A DNA stretch of 64,000 nucleotides from the NCBI RefSeq assembly GCF_022581195.2, contig NC_061469.1:8178501-8242500 (forward strand). The letters are read 5' to 3'. The DNA comes from Helicoverpa zea (taxonomy: Eukaryota > Arthropoda > Insecta > Lepidoptera > Noctuidae). Shown piece after piece: positions 13,013 to 24,833 of the stretch (positions are counted from its first letter, which is position 1; each line of letters begins with the position of its first letter). The position numbers and the translations under genes were made by a program. The notes below the pieces were generated by a model. It saw only the letters and a list, made by a program, of their open reading frames with translations. It was not told the origin of the DNA and ran no database searches.

Positions 13013-13271
13013 CTAGCTTTTGCCCGCAACTTCGTTCGCGTGGAATAGTGACTACCAGCAGATTTTTGATTTGACCAATAGATGGCGCTATATGTCCGGA
13101 ATAATTTTATTTTTATTTTTTTTTTGTAATAAAAACTATCCTATGTCCTTTCTCCAGTTTCAAACTATGTCTGTACCAAATTTCACACAAATCGGTTCAG
13201 TAGTTTAGGCGTGAAGAAAAGACAGACAGACAGACAGACAGAGTTACTTTCGCATTTATAATAGATATTAG
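13013..13271 (-). mobile_element. Helitron-like repeat with (GACA)n, minus orientation
   Basis: It starts CTAGCTTTTGCCCGCAACTT and contains AGATGGCGCTA, TTTCACACAAATCGGTTCAG and a (GACA)n run at about 13221-13241. It ends TTTCGCATTTATAATA. On the minus strand this reads as a typical Helitron-like repeat ending in CTAG. A second 3' end of this type is at 4035-4074. The 62-aa frame at 13020-13208 is a chance frame within the repeat. Confidence 0.6.
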
Positions 13272-16200
13272 TTTGGATATCGGTCTAGCAGGTTCGTAGC
13301 CTTTACAAACAAAAAATAATCCTCTTATAATCGTAGGTACTTATAGATAATTTTATATAGGAAGGCTGTGTATACAGAAACACATTATCATTATGATCTG
13401 CAGTCTTTTGCTGTTGATTTTTTGGACATATTATTTATGATATTTTTCCTAGTTATGACTATATACTTACACCCAAATAATAAACATCCATGTTTAAAGT
13501 AATGCATAATTCACCCGCGCTTTTCCTGAGTTTTTCAAGTTTTCCTTTTTCCTGCAGTTGCCTGTGGTCACTATCATTCATTCATTGACGTATTTGCTTA
13601 CTTACTACATAGGTATTTATATAGATATTCGAATAGAACGTAGATATAGGTACTACACTAGGATTTACCCAAGTAAGTGGCTGAAATATGTATTTTAGAA
13701 CATCATTTTCAAGTCTATGTGAATATGGATCAGGTATATATATTACTTTAGTTAGGAACCTAATTAATCTTCATACTGTGTTATCAGTAAGAGTTTTATT
13801 TCGAGAAAATTACTTCACGTTTGGAATTAGGTACATGAATGTTTATCTTTAGTTAATATCGTTAATTAAAATACGTGGACCTCTTATACAACCTATTAAA
13901 GTATCCCCCCCTATACACATACAAGTATTTTCTTTATATAGGTAACTAATATATTTTCCGAGCTAGACATTTTGGGCCCACAAAGACCGCATGACGTAGT
14001 TATGTAGGTTCCTATATAATACTCAGTTTTTAATTATGTAGCCAATATCCTTACTTAGTAGGAAAGCACATAAATAACAAACATATTGAAATGAGTCACA
14101 ACAAAATAATGATAAAGGAATAATATTCTATTCCTTTTGAGTAAACGAGTGATTCACAAAGGATTCACACTGGTCGATTCATTGTCAATGTTCGGTATAG
14201 TAGTGTTAATGAATACCTACTGTAAGTATTATGTATAAAATAAGAAGTGGAAGACATAAACCTATTATGGTCTCCAAAACGAAACTCCTAAAAAGAATAT
14301 CTTTACACAAATCGTTAAACCAAAAAACCGATTGTTAAAGGTTAAAATCGTTAACCATCTACCCAATAGTAATTTAAGGGGAAATTAACCGCCGATATTT
14401 CCTTAAAATTAATAGATAAACCACATTTTAAGTTGAAACAACAAACAAACAGTTTTATGTAATTTTTATAATTATTGTAATTGAAAAAAAAAATCTTTTA
14501 TGACGATAAAGATGGTACTTATTAACAAATACCTAGGTTTCATGCCCAGCAACACTTCACATTGAGCTTTTAAGCTTACGCCAACAGTTATACGATAGCT
14601 AAGTAATCGATAGAACTCCCTGTTGTGGCACGGGACACCTCTTGTTGACAAACAATCAGGTTAGTTAGAGCCCATACACAATTGTCGCCTTCACTATCTA
14701 TTAGTGGAAAATGAAGGGACTTCCCTATCAAATTATATCTGTTGCTTTGTAATAGGTTTAAGTAATTTGCGTAATATTTACTTGACAATATTTTCGACGT
14801 ACCCAATGATTCGGGTATATGATTCGTATATTTACTGAGTTTACTCAAAGAAATCTGCATTGACAAAGTTTTAGAAATTACTTTTTATTCAAATCTCTTC
14901 TTGCTGGTTTGTTGCGAGTATCTCTATCAGCAGTTTAGATAGGTATCTATTGATTTTTGAGGAAAAATTTAAGGATAAATCGAAAACTTCTTAAACCGGC
15001 TATTAATAGATTAAAAGTTAACCATACAACTCTGGTAAGAGTGCTACACCTATTGAAACACCTCAGTTACTAGATACTTCACTTTTATTATTAGTTGGTA
15101 AGAGGTAATTCCCTTACTTCTGTTCGTGAAGTAATTTATCTGTGTCTTGTTTACTTTTATTTTGAGGAACGAAATTCTAACAAGCTCGCAGTTTGTATTA
15201 TTTTTGGTGAAGGTGTAGTGTAGACCTAGTGGGTAACTTAATGGAACTGCTGTAACTAGCTATGACTCTTAAGATTAGATAGAATGTTTAGGATTCCGCA
15301 GATTTTATTTTTTGGTTGTTTTGTAAATGCGCCAGTTTGAAATCAGGAAAATGAAAGTTCTTAGTAGATGAACCAATTTAATCTCTTAGATTGTCCATTG
15401 TTTCTATTGACTCAAAAAAACTGTAGATGAGGCCTAAGTTTCATTACATTATGGGAATATTACAAGCTCAAGGAGTATTTTTTGCTGTCCAAATGGCAAT
15501 ATTTTTTTCTTTATTTACTTTAAAAAAAATTTTTGACATCAGTCAGTTTTTTCTTTATTTTTCAAATTACGATTTTTGCGACTTCGCCAGCCTATTCGTC
15601 ATAAAGTTACCAATTGTTTTTTATTTGAATTTTGGAGAATCGTTCTTGCGTTCTCAATTAAGGTTTGAAGAACCAAAAAAAGTTATACACGTGTAAGCCT
15701 AGTTAAGTAAGTGCTTTGATAAGAAAAAATCAGACCAGCATTTAACATTAAAAAAAGTCTAGTCCTGGTACAAGTACACAGTATTATTTGGTCTATTAAA
15801 AACACAAAAATTATTATGCCACTTTGAGGCGTGATTTATTATTTGTTTCCCATTTTTTACCGATTGACGGACCCCTAAAAACGAGAATCTTCAACAATAA
15901 CAGTTAACTATAACCATGTCTTTGAACTCTTAAAAAATCGGAATTTCCATCGGAACACTTTTTTGTGTTACACGTGTGGTTTATTTATAGAATACCTACT
16001 AATTACGATTACTTCCACACAGGTTTCAATATCCAAATATAGTGTTACGTAACTATTATCAAAACAATATTTCGCTCTTTACCTGTTACTGCCAACACTT
16101 CTCCGACCATACTAGTTCATACTAGTTTTGATTTTAATTCGGTTGCCATGCAGGGATTCCTTTTTTTACACATAATAGGTACCTAAGTAGAGTTATTTCG

Positions 16201-16448
16201 CGTCTTGGTATAATTCTGCGCTACCAACCTTTGTATATTGTATTTGTATCAGTCTATTATATAGATACTAGAACTAGAAATATAGCAACCGTAAATAAAT
16301 GCTCTGAAAGCACTGAGCCGATTTGAAGTCTTTCACCGTTGGGGAACTAGCGTATCCCAAGTACCTAACATAGATTATATTTTATTCGAGTACGGGAAGA
16401 CGTTGTCCTGTATTATAAGTTCTTCTTCTTTATGTATTTATAATATTG
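13272..16448. other. Noncoding stretch, nothing recognised
   Basis: About 3.2 kb of AT-rich DNA. The frames at 14588-14866 (-) and 15427-15696 (+) have low-complexity translations and no recognisable domain. Confidence 0.45.
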
Positions 16449-16694
16449 TGTCCACCTCCCAAGCCTTCTCCCAACTATGTTGGTGTCGGCTTTCAGTCTA
16501 AACGGATGCGGCTGAGTACCAGTGTTACAAGGTGCGACTTCCTATCTAACCTCCTCAACCCAGTTACCCGGGCAACCCAATACCCCTTGGTTAGACTGGT
16601 GTCTGACATACTGACTTCTGATTACCCGAAACGACTGCCAAGGATGTTCAATGGCAGCCGGGACCTACAGTTTAACGTGCCATCCGAAACACAG
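16449..16694 (-). mobile_element. SINE, 5'-truncated copy
   Basis: About 245 bp closely parallels the body of the complete SINE at 46724-47108. Shared landmarks are CCCAACTATGTTGGTGTCGG, GAGTACCAGTG, CCTTGGTTAGACTGGTGTC, CAAGGATGTTCAATG and CCATCCGAAACACAGTC. It stops at ACACAGTC, just before the region leading to the tRNA-derived head, so no A or B box remains. A 95-aa open frame across it is not a gene. Confidence 0.8.
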
Positions 16695-17867
16695 TCTTGC
16701 ATAACCTCTGTTTGTACCACACTTTACTACTAGTGTTTTATAGTGACGCATACATATATGCTTGTCAAATCTTTACCACAAGAGCATCTACAACGCCTCC
16801 AGTCCGTATTGACATGACCTGGTTACGACCTTAGCCATGCCACTTGATGAGCGTATGAGGAAAAATATTATAAAAATAACACTTTCACCGCCTTCGTGCT
16901 GTCATAGATGAACGTTAGCAGTTGGGTTTGTGACGTATAAAATGATGTAAGAGACTGTTAGACTTATAGTAATGTTCTTTAGAACGTTTACTCGAGTCAG
17001 TCACTTTTAAATTTTTACTAGATGGTAAGGTATTTTTTGCTTTTGTCAAGAGCCGCGATTCACATCTAAGCAGGCTCTCTCTGGCTAGACGGTTGGAGCA
17101 ACCGTTTGCGGAAAGCGGTACTTCTGGATACGGCTCGCATGGGCGGGAGGTTTCTCTTTGTGGAGCCCTTTGCTGGTATCTTGGATTATGCTGATTTTCA
17201 GCCTAAGAATAGACTTTTTATGACTATCTTATTTGTGCCTAATTTTTTTTTTCATTCAATATTTAAAAATGTAATCTTATGTGAAATTAAGCTAACATTT
17301 TCCTGTTATGGTTACGGCACAGGTGTTTCGGAATACATCCATATTCACATGTAATCAAATAATTATCATTTTTTTAACTATAAGGAAATATCAATCACAT
17401 CTTTTTTATTCTAACTTTGGAAATGCGAATCACCACAATCCTTTTATAAAAAATAGGTATATGTACTATACAAACATTGATGTTGAAATTACAATTTCTT
17501 CAATCCTGATGGATATTATTAACTAATCTGAACTAAATCACGTCAATCAGAAATCAAGTATTCTACACACACGTGATCAACAAAAAATCATGTCCGTTAC
17601 TCTATAGTCTATGATTCACGCATCAACATAACGCAGTCTAGCCACGTCTATTGTTCAAGATCAGTGTCAAGTCATGTAAATTGTAAATACAAAACAAGAA
17701 CTGTCAGCATTCGGGTTTTCCCGGGATTTTCCTCACTTACTTGTAATTGTTTACATTTGCTACTATCGGTATTATGAAGTTCCCATGACCACGCTAAACA
17801 TACATTTTTAGTTACATAGTATGTAACTTGACTAAGAAGAGCTTGGTGCTTAAAAACGCTGCACTAT
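16695..17867. other. Noncoding sequence with a less AT-rich patch
   Basis: Around 17050-17180 the DNA is less AT-rich (GGCTCTCTCTGGCTAGACGG, then GGGCGGGAGG) and may be repeat-derived. I do not recognise it, and no gene is supported. Confidence 0.35.
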
Positions 17868-17891
17868 ATATAATGTTTTAAAACATTATAT
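17868..17891. repeat. Perfect 24-bp palindrome
   Basis: ATATAATGTTTT is followed directly by its exact reverse complement AAAACATTATAT. A small second inverted pair (GTTACAT / ATGTAAC) lies about 60 bp upstream, near 17811-17828. These may be debris of a foldback element. Confidence 0.6.
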
Positions 17892-18479
17892 TTACCAACT
17901 AATACAGCCAAAGAACAGTAGACACTACTACGTGAGTAGTCAGTTGAAAAACCAGTCATAGTTATGAATGAAGTGTAACATCACAATCCTGAAAAGGCAT
18001 TGTCTAACCGCATAGCGTACGTACTTTCCTGCTATGTTAATACCTAATACTTATTCTGTTTATTCAACAAATTCTATTAACCGCAGTAGAGTTCTATAGA
18101 AATAACCATATTACATAGTTATTAATTAAAATACAAATTTTCTGTGTGTCCGTCAGTCTACATCTCTATATTCTAACTCTCGTAGGTACTACGGGTATGC
18201 TGAAAGAGATTTCATTGGAAATAAGCAATACCTTTGTACTATTTTATGTTACTCCTACTTTTGTCATGTGTTTACTGTGTATATAGATCGTTAAGTAAAT
18301 AAAGAAATGTTTTTCATATAACCTTATAGCTATTTCAGGTTATGTATTATGCATAGCTGGGAAAGACATTATAGAGACCGAAAATCTGCGCGAAAATTCC
18401 CCTACGTCACCATAGTAGGTCTTCTAAAATACGCTAATTCTTTACTTAATTTGAGTGTTGATTTTTTATTAGTTTCGGT
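17892..18479. other. Noncoding sequence, nothing recognised
   Basis: No gene or repeat identified. Confidence 0.4.
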
Positions 18480-19415
18480 TGAACATCGACCGAAGCCACT
18501 GAAGTACGCCAACAACTAATTGATTCGCGGTGCCCACCGATTGTGGTGAACACTCTTCGTCGCCACAATGCCGCAATACTCAGCAAGTTTTGTAGGTTCA
18601 ACTGTCAAATAGTATTCAATGAAAAATGTTTGACTGCTGTGTCCCTATATAGTCATAATAACGTAGAACTAAAATAAAATTCAATCAACACTTAAAATAC
18701 GCACGTTACCGATCTGTAACACATAAGAATATTTTTTTTCATAGCACCTAAGTATGACTGGACCTTATTGACTTGACCTCCGTTGGGATCGCTGCGAAAA
18801 TCAAACACATTGTTACTAAGGAAAGCCCGGATTTACGTATTGTCATCTTAAAATAGCTAAGTATCTGACAGATTCGGCCATTTAACGACCACCAAGTTCT
18901 CAAGCAAAGACGGCAATTGGTTGACTCGCGTTGCGGGGATATCACCACAGTTAGAGCAGTCGAGCTTCCTTGCCATCCTCAAAACTAACGACGATATTTA
19001 AAAGTTCGATCACAAAATAGCTAACTATCAGATTCGACCACTGAGGTTCAAGACCAAAAGGGTGTTGCCTGATTGGCGTTGCGGGCTCGCCAGCAGCTAG
19101 TGAAGTCATTTCGTTGCCGCCGCAAAAATCAACAACAATTTATATAAAGAACACCCTTTTGATCACAAAACAGCTGACAATCAGATTCAAACACTGAGGA
19201 TCAAGACCAAAGGGATACCGCAGCTAGAGATGTCAAGCTTCATTGCCACCGACAAAAATAGGTATTTGAAAAAAAGATCACAAACAGCAGACTGTCAGAT
19301 TCGACCTCTGAGGTTCAAGACCAAAAGGGTGTTGGCTGATTCGCGTTGCGGGCTCACCAGCGGCCGATGCGGTCACTTCCTTGCCGCCGCAAAAATCGAC
19401 AACGTTGCGGTTATC
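18480..19415 (+). repeat. Diverged tandem array, 4-5 units of roughly 100-240 bp
   Basis: A composite motif recurs: CAGATTCGACC-CTGAGGTTCAAGACCAAAAG, then GATTCGCGTTGCGGGCTC, then CTTCCTTGCCGCCGCAAAAAT, then CAACA. The best units are 19014-19135 and 19277-19405. A shortened unit is at about 19165-19255 (it lacks the TTCGCGTTGCGGG part). More diverged units are at about 18845-18990 and 18500-18580. The units share order and orientation, which indicates local duplication, not scattered insertion. The array lies 3.5-4.5 kb upstream of the Runx coding start. Confidence 0.65.
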
Positions 19416-20393
19416 GGGTCGGGATGACGCGGCCGTTATGTCATTACGTCACGTGGTCCCTTTGTGTCTGTGTGAGACGGGTTAATTACTGTGTGCTACC
19501 GATTCTTGGTAATAACGAGACGTTAGCGGTTTCTTGGATTGGTTCTATTTAGGTTGAATTTAGGGCATCGTATGGTCTTAAATACGTGGATATTTGTCTT
19601 GGCTAATAGTAACGCCTGTTCTATTACTTCGTTATATCATTACTCCTTATAAATGATCCTTCAAAATGTGCATTAGTTAAGCTTAGTAATTAATAACACT
19701 GGTTAGACATCTAATGAATAAAACCCCTTTCCAAATGGTCAAACGCGAGATTTGAATTAGTGTTTATTTACAGCAAGTTACATAAAAACGAAAACATGTT
19801 TGTTTGTTGAAATTACACTGTTAGTAAGTCATTAGTTTATTGTTTTGGCGTATAGAGGGAAAATGTAAGAGGAAATTTCGTATAATAGGTATCTGTGATA
19901 TCTGTGAACACTTACCATACATGGTATAGTAAACATGGTAAACTGTAGCTCATGCACAGGGTAAACCACTAATAATTTCTTTTTTAATCAAACTTTCTAC
20001 AGAATTTAAACAAACAACAACAAATCCAACGTTTCGCTCAGATCCGTTCTTTGTCTTTTTGTTAATAAGTTTATGACCAGCCTTTTTACTATTTTCTTTT
20101 CTCAAACGATGAAATTATTTACACTACACACAAGGCTTGATCAAGGCTTTCTCACGATGTGTTTAGTCGTCGTAATGAATACGTCCAAGAAAAACTTAAT
20201 AATTATATAACATAACATAACTTTGAATATTTTTATCGGTCTTTTGAAACTTCACACTCAAAAAATAAATAGGCGACTAGAAGTAGTTTATCCCCTAGCT
20301 ATACCACCACTACTATTGATACGTCGTTGCGACTTCAAAAGTTTATTTTAGTGAAAATGTACTACTTAGCTTTCAATCTCTCATCATTCTATC
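19416..20393. other. Noncoding sequence, nothing recognised
   Basis: AT-rich, with no supported feature. Confidence 0.4.
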
Positions 20394-20440
20394 ATCTCAC
20401 GAGCCTTTTTCCAAGTATATTGGAGTCGGCTTTTAAGCTG
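20394..20440 (-). repeat. SINE 3'-end fragment
   Basis: CATCTCACGAGCCTTTTTCC followed by GGAGTCGGCTTTTAAGC resembles the 3' terminal part of the complete SINE at 46724-47108. Only about 45 bp is recognisable. Confidence 0.4.
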
Positions 20441-20599
20441 TCATTGGAACAAAAATTTTCAGATCTGTAAACGAAATCAATAGCGTACACGAGCATACTT
20501 AGTGCGAGTCATCTCTTGCGAGTTAATCTCCATTTCAAGCATAAATACTACCAAAATTGGTAATTCAGACTTCATACGATCTTACTTTTTAAAACTAAC

Positions 20600-20825
20600 C
20601 TGGTTACGTTAAGGGTGGTTAATAGGTCTCTTCTTCTCAGTCGGGCACTCTTGACAGAGTGGTCGTGGCTGTTGATGGGCAGGGTTGCGGCGCACTATCG
20701 TCGGGAGCCTTTAGGGCCGCTGCACGTCGCGCGATGCCCCTCCATTTTTGCCGGTTTTCGGCATCGCGAACACATTGTACCGCAGTCGCTTCTGTTGTAG
20801 CTTTAATGAGGTCGATCCAGCGGGT
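20600..20825. repeat. GC-rich interspersed repeat fragment
   Basis: The block includes GGCACTCTTGACAGAGTGG, GTTGATGGGCAGGGTTGCG and CATTTTTGCCGGTTTTCGGC. It stands out from its AT-rich surroundings and resembles sequence often scattered in moth genomes. I cannot name the family or its ends. Confidence 0.4.
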
Positions 20826-21414
20826 TAATAGGTAGCCTACTACTTTAAAATCGGCGCCTTAGTTTAAAAAAATAAGTAGGTAAGTATGGGGTGTATACGA
20901 GATCATGATCGTGTAAATAAACTTACCTCAGTAAGTTTGGTCAAATATAAGTAAACATACCAATCAGGCTATTAAATTTATCATTAACCATTATTACCAT
21001 ATTTTTGAATGACCTAAATATAGACGGAAATATCATAAACATATTTTTCTCAGCTTATTTTCAGGTCTTGCTTCTAACATGTTTTTACTGTATAAGTTTA
21101 TTTTTCAGCAAACTAATAAAATATAATTATTATATTATGTCGTTATTTTTGTTACATGATATCATATTGATTGTCCCTTACTTATATACCTAGGTATCTT
21201 GTAATTCTGATATGTAAGTTATTATTTTGACTCTTCTTCATTAAAGGCAACATTTTCCATTTTGTTATAAAATAGTTTGAGTAGGTATTTATTGTTTTAC
21301 CAAAACAAACTCAACATTGATTAAAATAAAGCATGTCGATATAATAAAACTCAAATATCACAATTCAATGGCAAGTTTTCACTGAAGCTTACAAAAAGGC
21401 GTGCGCACACGAGA
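20826..21414. other. AT-rich noncoding sequence
   Basis: No gene or repeat recognised. A short hydrophobic frame at 21005-21193 has AT-driven composition and is not supported as a gene. Confidence 0.4.
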
Positions 21415-21640
21415 TAAGTTTGGGAGCAACAAGTGCGCCATGTCCAGACGCGCAGTGCGGCGGCCACTCCACGTCACGGCCGCGACACGATCACCACACG
21501 GCCACGACACGACCACGACGTGGCTGCGATGCGCGCTTCAGCATTTTTCCGGGCGCGAGCTCCGTCTTCGCGACAGTAGGCGTGGCCGCCCCGCCCAGCC
21601 GCGCACACGCCCACCGCACTATCTTAAGACCAAAACACAC
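21415..21640 (+). other. GC-rich block with short degenerate direct repeats
   Basis: A CpG-rich island in an AT-rich setting, about 1.3 kb upstream of the Runx start codon. It contains successive copies of a CACGGCC-CGACACGA-CAC motif at about 21473-21520. Two overlapping open frames follow from its composition. It could be promoter-associated sequence, an untranslated exon or repeat sequence. The position favours a role near the Runx promoter, but this is inference. Confidence 0.35.
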
Positions 21641-22165
21641 TGAAAAACACACCTACCCGTGTAACATTAAACCTATTGAAACGCAACGAACCAACAAATT
21701 AAGCCAATATGTTAATGAGTATATAGTTTATTAGTACAAACGTGTCACGTTACATACAATTTGGCAGCCATCAAACCTCATTAGTTCCATTAATTCGGAG
21801 CGGCATTACCTTCTAATGTGATTGTTGCTATGTAATCGAATTTCACAATACGCTAGATTACTCCAATGTCCAAATAATAATTAAACAAAAAATCTAAACT
21901 TTGGAAAACTTTCAACGACATTCTGTTGATGTACTCTTATAGACATGTCTCTCCATTGTGACCGCAGCTAGCGGACCGAAGGAGGGAGATACGCAACCAC
22001 GCTTTAAAATGAAAAAGCTCATAATATTTCCCTTTCAACAATGGAACTAAACAAAAATGTTTAATGGTACAACTTGCGCGCGTCTCTCTCGCACTGGTCA
22101 CGCAAGGTATAAGTGCGAGCGGGAGAAGGAGAACGCGCATTTTCCCGACAAATGAAGCGTGGCTA

Positions 22166-22183
22166 AACCGCAGATTGACCGCA
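22166..22183 (-). promoter_or_regulatory. Paired Runx-type binding motifs
   Basis: AACCGCA (22166-22172) and ACCGCA (22178-22183) are both matches to the Runx consensus YGYGGT on the minus strand. Their starts are 11 bp apart, about one helical turn. They lie about 0.8 kb upstream of the Runx start codon in a GC-rich leader. Autoregulation is known for Runx genes, but here it is only suggested by spacing and location. Confidence 0.3.
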
Positions 22184-22189
22184 GAGAAT

Positions 22190-22968
22190 GGAGGCAGCGA
22201 GTGACAGAATGGCGGCGGTTCAGTAGTAGAGAGTCGCGCGGGCAGCGAACACGCGCCAGCCTCCGCGCCGCACCGACTCACACGCGCCGCGCCTCACGTG
22301 CCGACACAAGCACCGCCGAGCACTATCATAAATATATCAACTCTCAGCTGATATTGACATAACACCGAGCGCCACTCTGACTTACAGGTGTTCTCACTCG
22401 CCGGAACTGTTCATGTGTCAAATAGTTCCCGCTCAGCCCCGGACTAGTGTTGTGACTCATATAAAATGACGAAAGTTAAATTCAAGAAATCCCTCACTTG
22501 TATATAATGAGCGTCATTGGAATAAGGAAATAACATAAATATTCTATAGTGCGACATACGCGGACAATTCGTGAGTGAAACAACCGATGCATTTGTTTAT
22601 AATACGGAATTTTAGAATAATAAATAATACAATTACGAAGAGACTGACAAAGTATTAGAATCCAAAGATTTCCTAATCATAGTAAATTATCGCGTTTATG
22701 TTAACGGTGAACTCACTGGCGAGTCACGCGCGAGAAACCTTCTTACTTTGCGAAGGTGAGATATTGTTGTCATAAACAAGTGTATAATAAAAAAAAACTT
22801 TGGCTGGTCGCCAAGCCGAAGACGTGCGAAGGTCGCGGAGAGTGCGGAAGTGTTGGAATTCGAGTGTTCTGAGCCCTAACTTGCCTGTACTAGAATTTTT
22901 GTTGTGTTTGGTGCGTCAGTGGGACACTCGGGACAGGCGAGAGGCGAGTGACTGTGATGGTGTGAAGG
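22190..22968 (+). promoter_or_regulatory. Probable promoter / 5' leader of the Runx gene
   Basis: The DNA is GC-rich at 22190-22320, with a CACGTG E-box near 22296. A TATA-like ATATAAAA lies at about 22459-22466. After it there is no open frame leading into the Runx protein. In the frame of the Runx start an in-frame TGA lies at 22963-22965, two codons before the ATG. I infer that transcription starts somewhere in this interval and that most of it is 5' UTR. The exact start site and any untranslated exon cannot be fixed from sequence. Confidence 0.3.
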
Positions 22969-23080
22969 ATGCACTTGCCGTATGAGTCCCGAGGCCGGCG
23001 GCGCCGCGAGATGGCCGAGCTCGAGCCCTGGTGGCTGCAGTCCATCGTGGACGAGACGCTCGCCGAGTACCCCGATCTAG
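22969..23080 (+). CDS. Runx transcription factor, coding exon 1
   Basis: Encodes residues 1-37 plus the first base of codon 38. The start ATG is the first in frame, because a TGA stops the frame two codons upstream. A second in-frame ATG (residue 15, at 23011) starts MAELEPWWLQSIVDE and could also be used. The protein opens with MHLP; as I recall, Drosophila Runt also starts MHLP. A basic run RGRRRR (residues 8-13) precedes an acidic/hydrophobic helix-like stretch that ends in EYPDL. That corresponds to the (A)E(H/Y)PGEL segment just before the Runt domain in the family. The donor is CTAG|GTAACA, and the split codon G|TA gives Val, restoring the family motif LVRTGSP. The next exon is 6.8 kb away. 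Paralogue unresolved (runt, lozenge, RunxA or RunxB). Confidence 0.85.
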
Positions 23081-24315
23081 GTAACATATCATACACTAAA
23101 GATAGAAAGAACCTAACTAAACTTACACACATGTTGTAAGGATTTCATCTAACCAACTTCCTAGAAACAAGTTCTAAAATATTTCTCAAGTAGTATGCTT
23201 CTGTTTGACCGAGTTAAATCGTGGTAGGTCCCATAAAAGCGTAAAAACAGTAATCGTTATTAAATTGGTAAGTGTTACTTTCATCAATCAGCTGAGCGGC
23301 CATAGTCTATAGATTTGACTTCGGCCCACATATTAATAAAGTTCGAGGCGTGATTCAGTCGATTGAGAAGCTGCGCTCCATCCGGTCGCTAAGGTCAAAC
23401 GCTTGTTTATCTTGAACATTTGTTACTTAGAAACCATTACGATATGCAGATTTTTGGACATTTTTAGACCCAAAAACGATACTGATGGAATTGATGACAA
23501 TAAGATGGCTAAAAATTAAGCTTGAGTAATTTTTTATAGTTTTGAAAAAATACTTTACTCCTTGAATAAAGACATAGAATAAAATATATACAAATAATCT
23601 ATTGACAAACAGTAAAAAAATATTTTTTACATAGATTTATGAGAGATAACCGTGCTCAAGTAAAAGACATCAACGCGGAAGTAAGAGAAAGTGCTACTCG
23701 CAGATTAATTTAATTAATCCAAAAAATCAATAAGTTTTTATTGAGGATAGAACAGTATACAGTCAATAAATAATAATTATAGAATTTCACTTAATATTGT
23801 TATGGCAAATTGTTTGGAATGTTAATTATCGTAAATAATGGCGTGTCTTAATTGCGTGTTTCTTAATTATAAGTGATGGTGTGATGACATTTTTTGTTGA
23901 ATTATCAATTAAGGTTAAAATTGTATACAATTATGTACAAAGTAGTATATTTATATTGCTTTTGAACCAGTATTGAGATAACGGCGTGAAATAGATGCAG
24001 GGTTAGGTTTTATGCAAATAAAATACTAGATATTCTAAACAAAAGTATTAAAACAAAAACGATATAATACCTACAAGTTATAAAATCATAACGTACTCAG
24101 TTAAATGTTATGCTAGCACTAACTTGAACGAAATGTTTTTATGTACAGTTATCTTAACAGAACGGTACCACAATGTTTTTTATACATACTATCACAAATA
24201 CTTTACTTTTTTTATTTTATGTATTTCTTCTATCAACAAGTAATCATATTAACTACCAAAGAAGTTATTTGTTTAAAAAATCAAGCCAGTCAATTACATA
24301 AGATGTAATGTCACT

Positions 24316-24420
24316 CTCTATTTGCTCACTCTCATAGCGATGAGACGGCAATCTGATACGAGCGGAGAGAGATCAGGCGCAGGACCGACGGCACTCAGAC
24401 ATGCCGTGGGATCTACAAGA
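24316..24420. repeat. Interspersed repeat fragment
   Basis: The block CACTCTCATAGCGATGAGAC, then GCGGAGAGAGATCAGGCGCA, then GGACCGACGGC matches, from memory, a repeat widespread in lepidopteran genomes. Ends and class are not resolved. The overlapping 62-aa minus frame is incidental. Confidence 0.5.
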
Positions 24421-24773
24421 TTACAATCATCTATGTACTTATATAATTTATTTTTTGAGATCTTGTACAATCCTAGAGTCTTAGGAACAACCATGTAGAA
24501 TCCCAAGTCAGAGATTTCTCAAAAATGTACGTACATAGGTGTTGTAAACATGAAACTAAAGATTGGTTGATTATATTCGCTCTATCAGAGAAAAACTACA
24601 GTAACTATAAATTAATAATAATACAGAAATATCCTGTACAGCTGGCTGATCTTCTTCTATGAAAACAGCCACCGTCGCCGAAGAATCGGCTAGATAGACA
24701 TTATCATCACGTATGATACCTACTTTAATATTTGCGCTTGTGATCGCTATATTTAGGAGCTAATCTCGATCTC

Positions 24774-24833
24774 AGTGGCGTGCACTTGGAGAGGCCTATG
24801 TCCAGCAGTGGACTGATGATGATGATGATGATG
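24774..24833 (+). mobile_element. LINE 3' tail with (GAT)n
   Basis: GGCGTGCACTTGGAGAGGCC, then TATGTCCAGCAGTGGACTG, runs into a (GAT)n microsatellite at about 24812-24832. This is the typical 3' terminus of a common lepidopteran non-LTR retrotransposon. Only the tail is present, as expected for a strongly 5'-truncated insertion. Confidence 0.7.

Noticed and set aside
15427..15696. 89-aa hydrophobic, Phe-rich frame
   Set aside because: T-rich DNA gives Phe/Leu-rich translations by chance, and nothing else supports a gene.
21937..22281. 114-aa minus-strand frame with a hydrophobic segment
   Set aside because: It overlaps the GC-rich Runx leader; the composition looks non-coding and no domain or splice context supports it.
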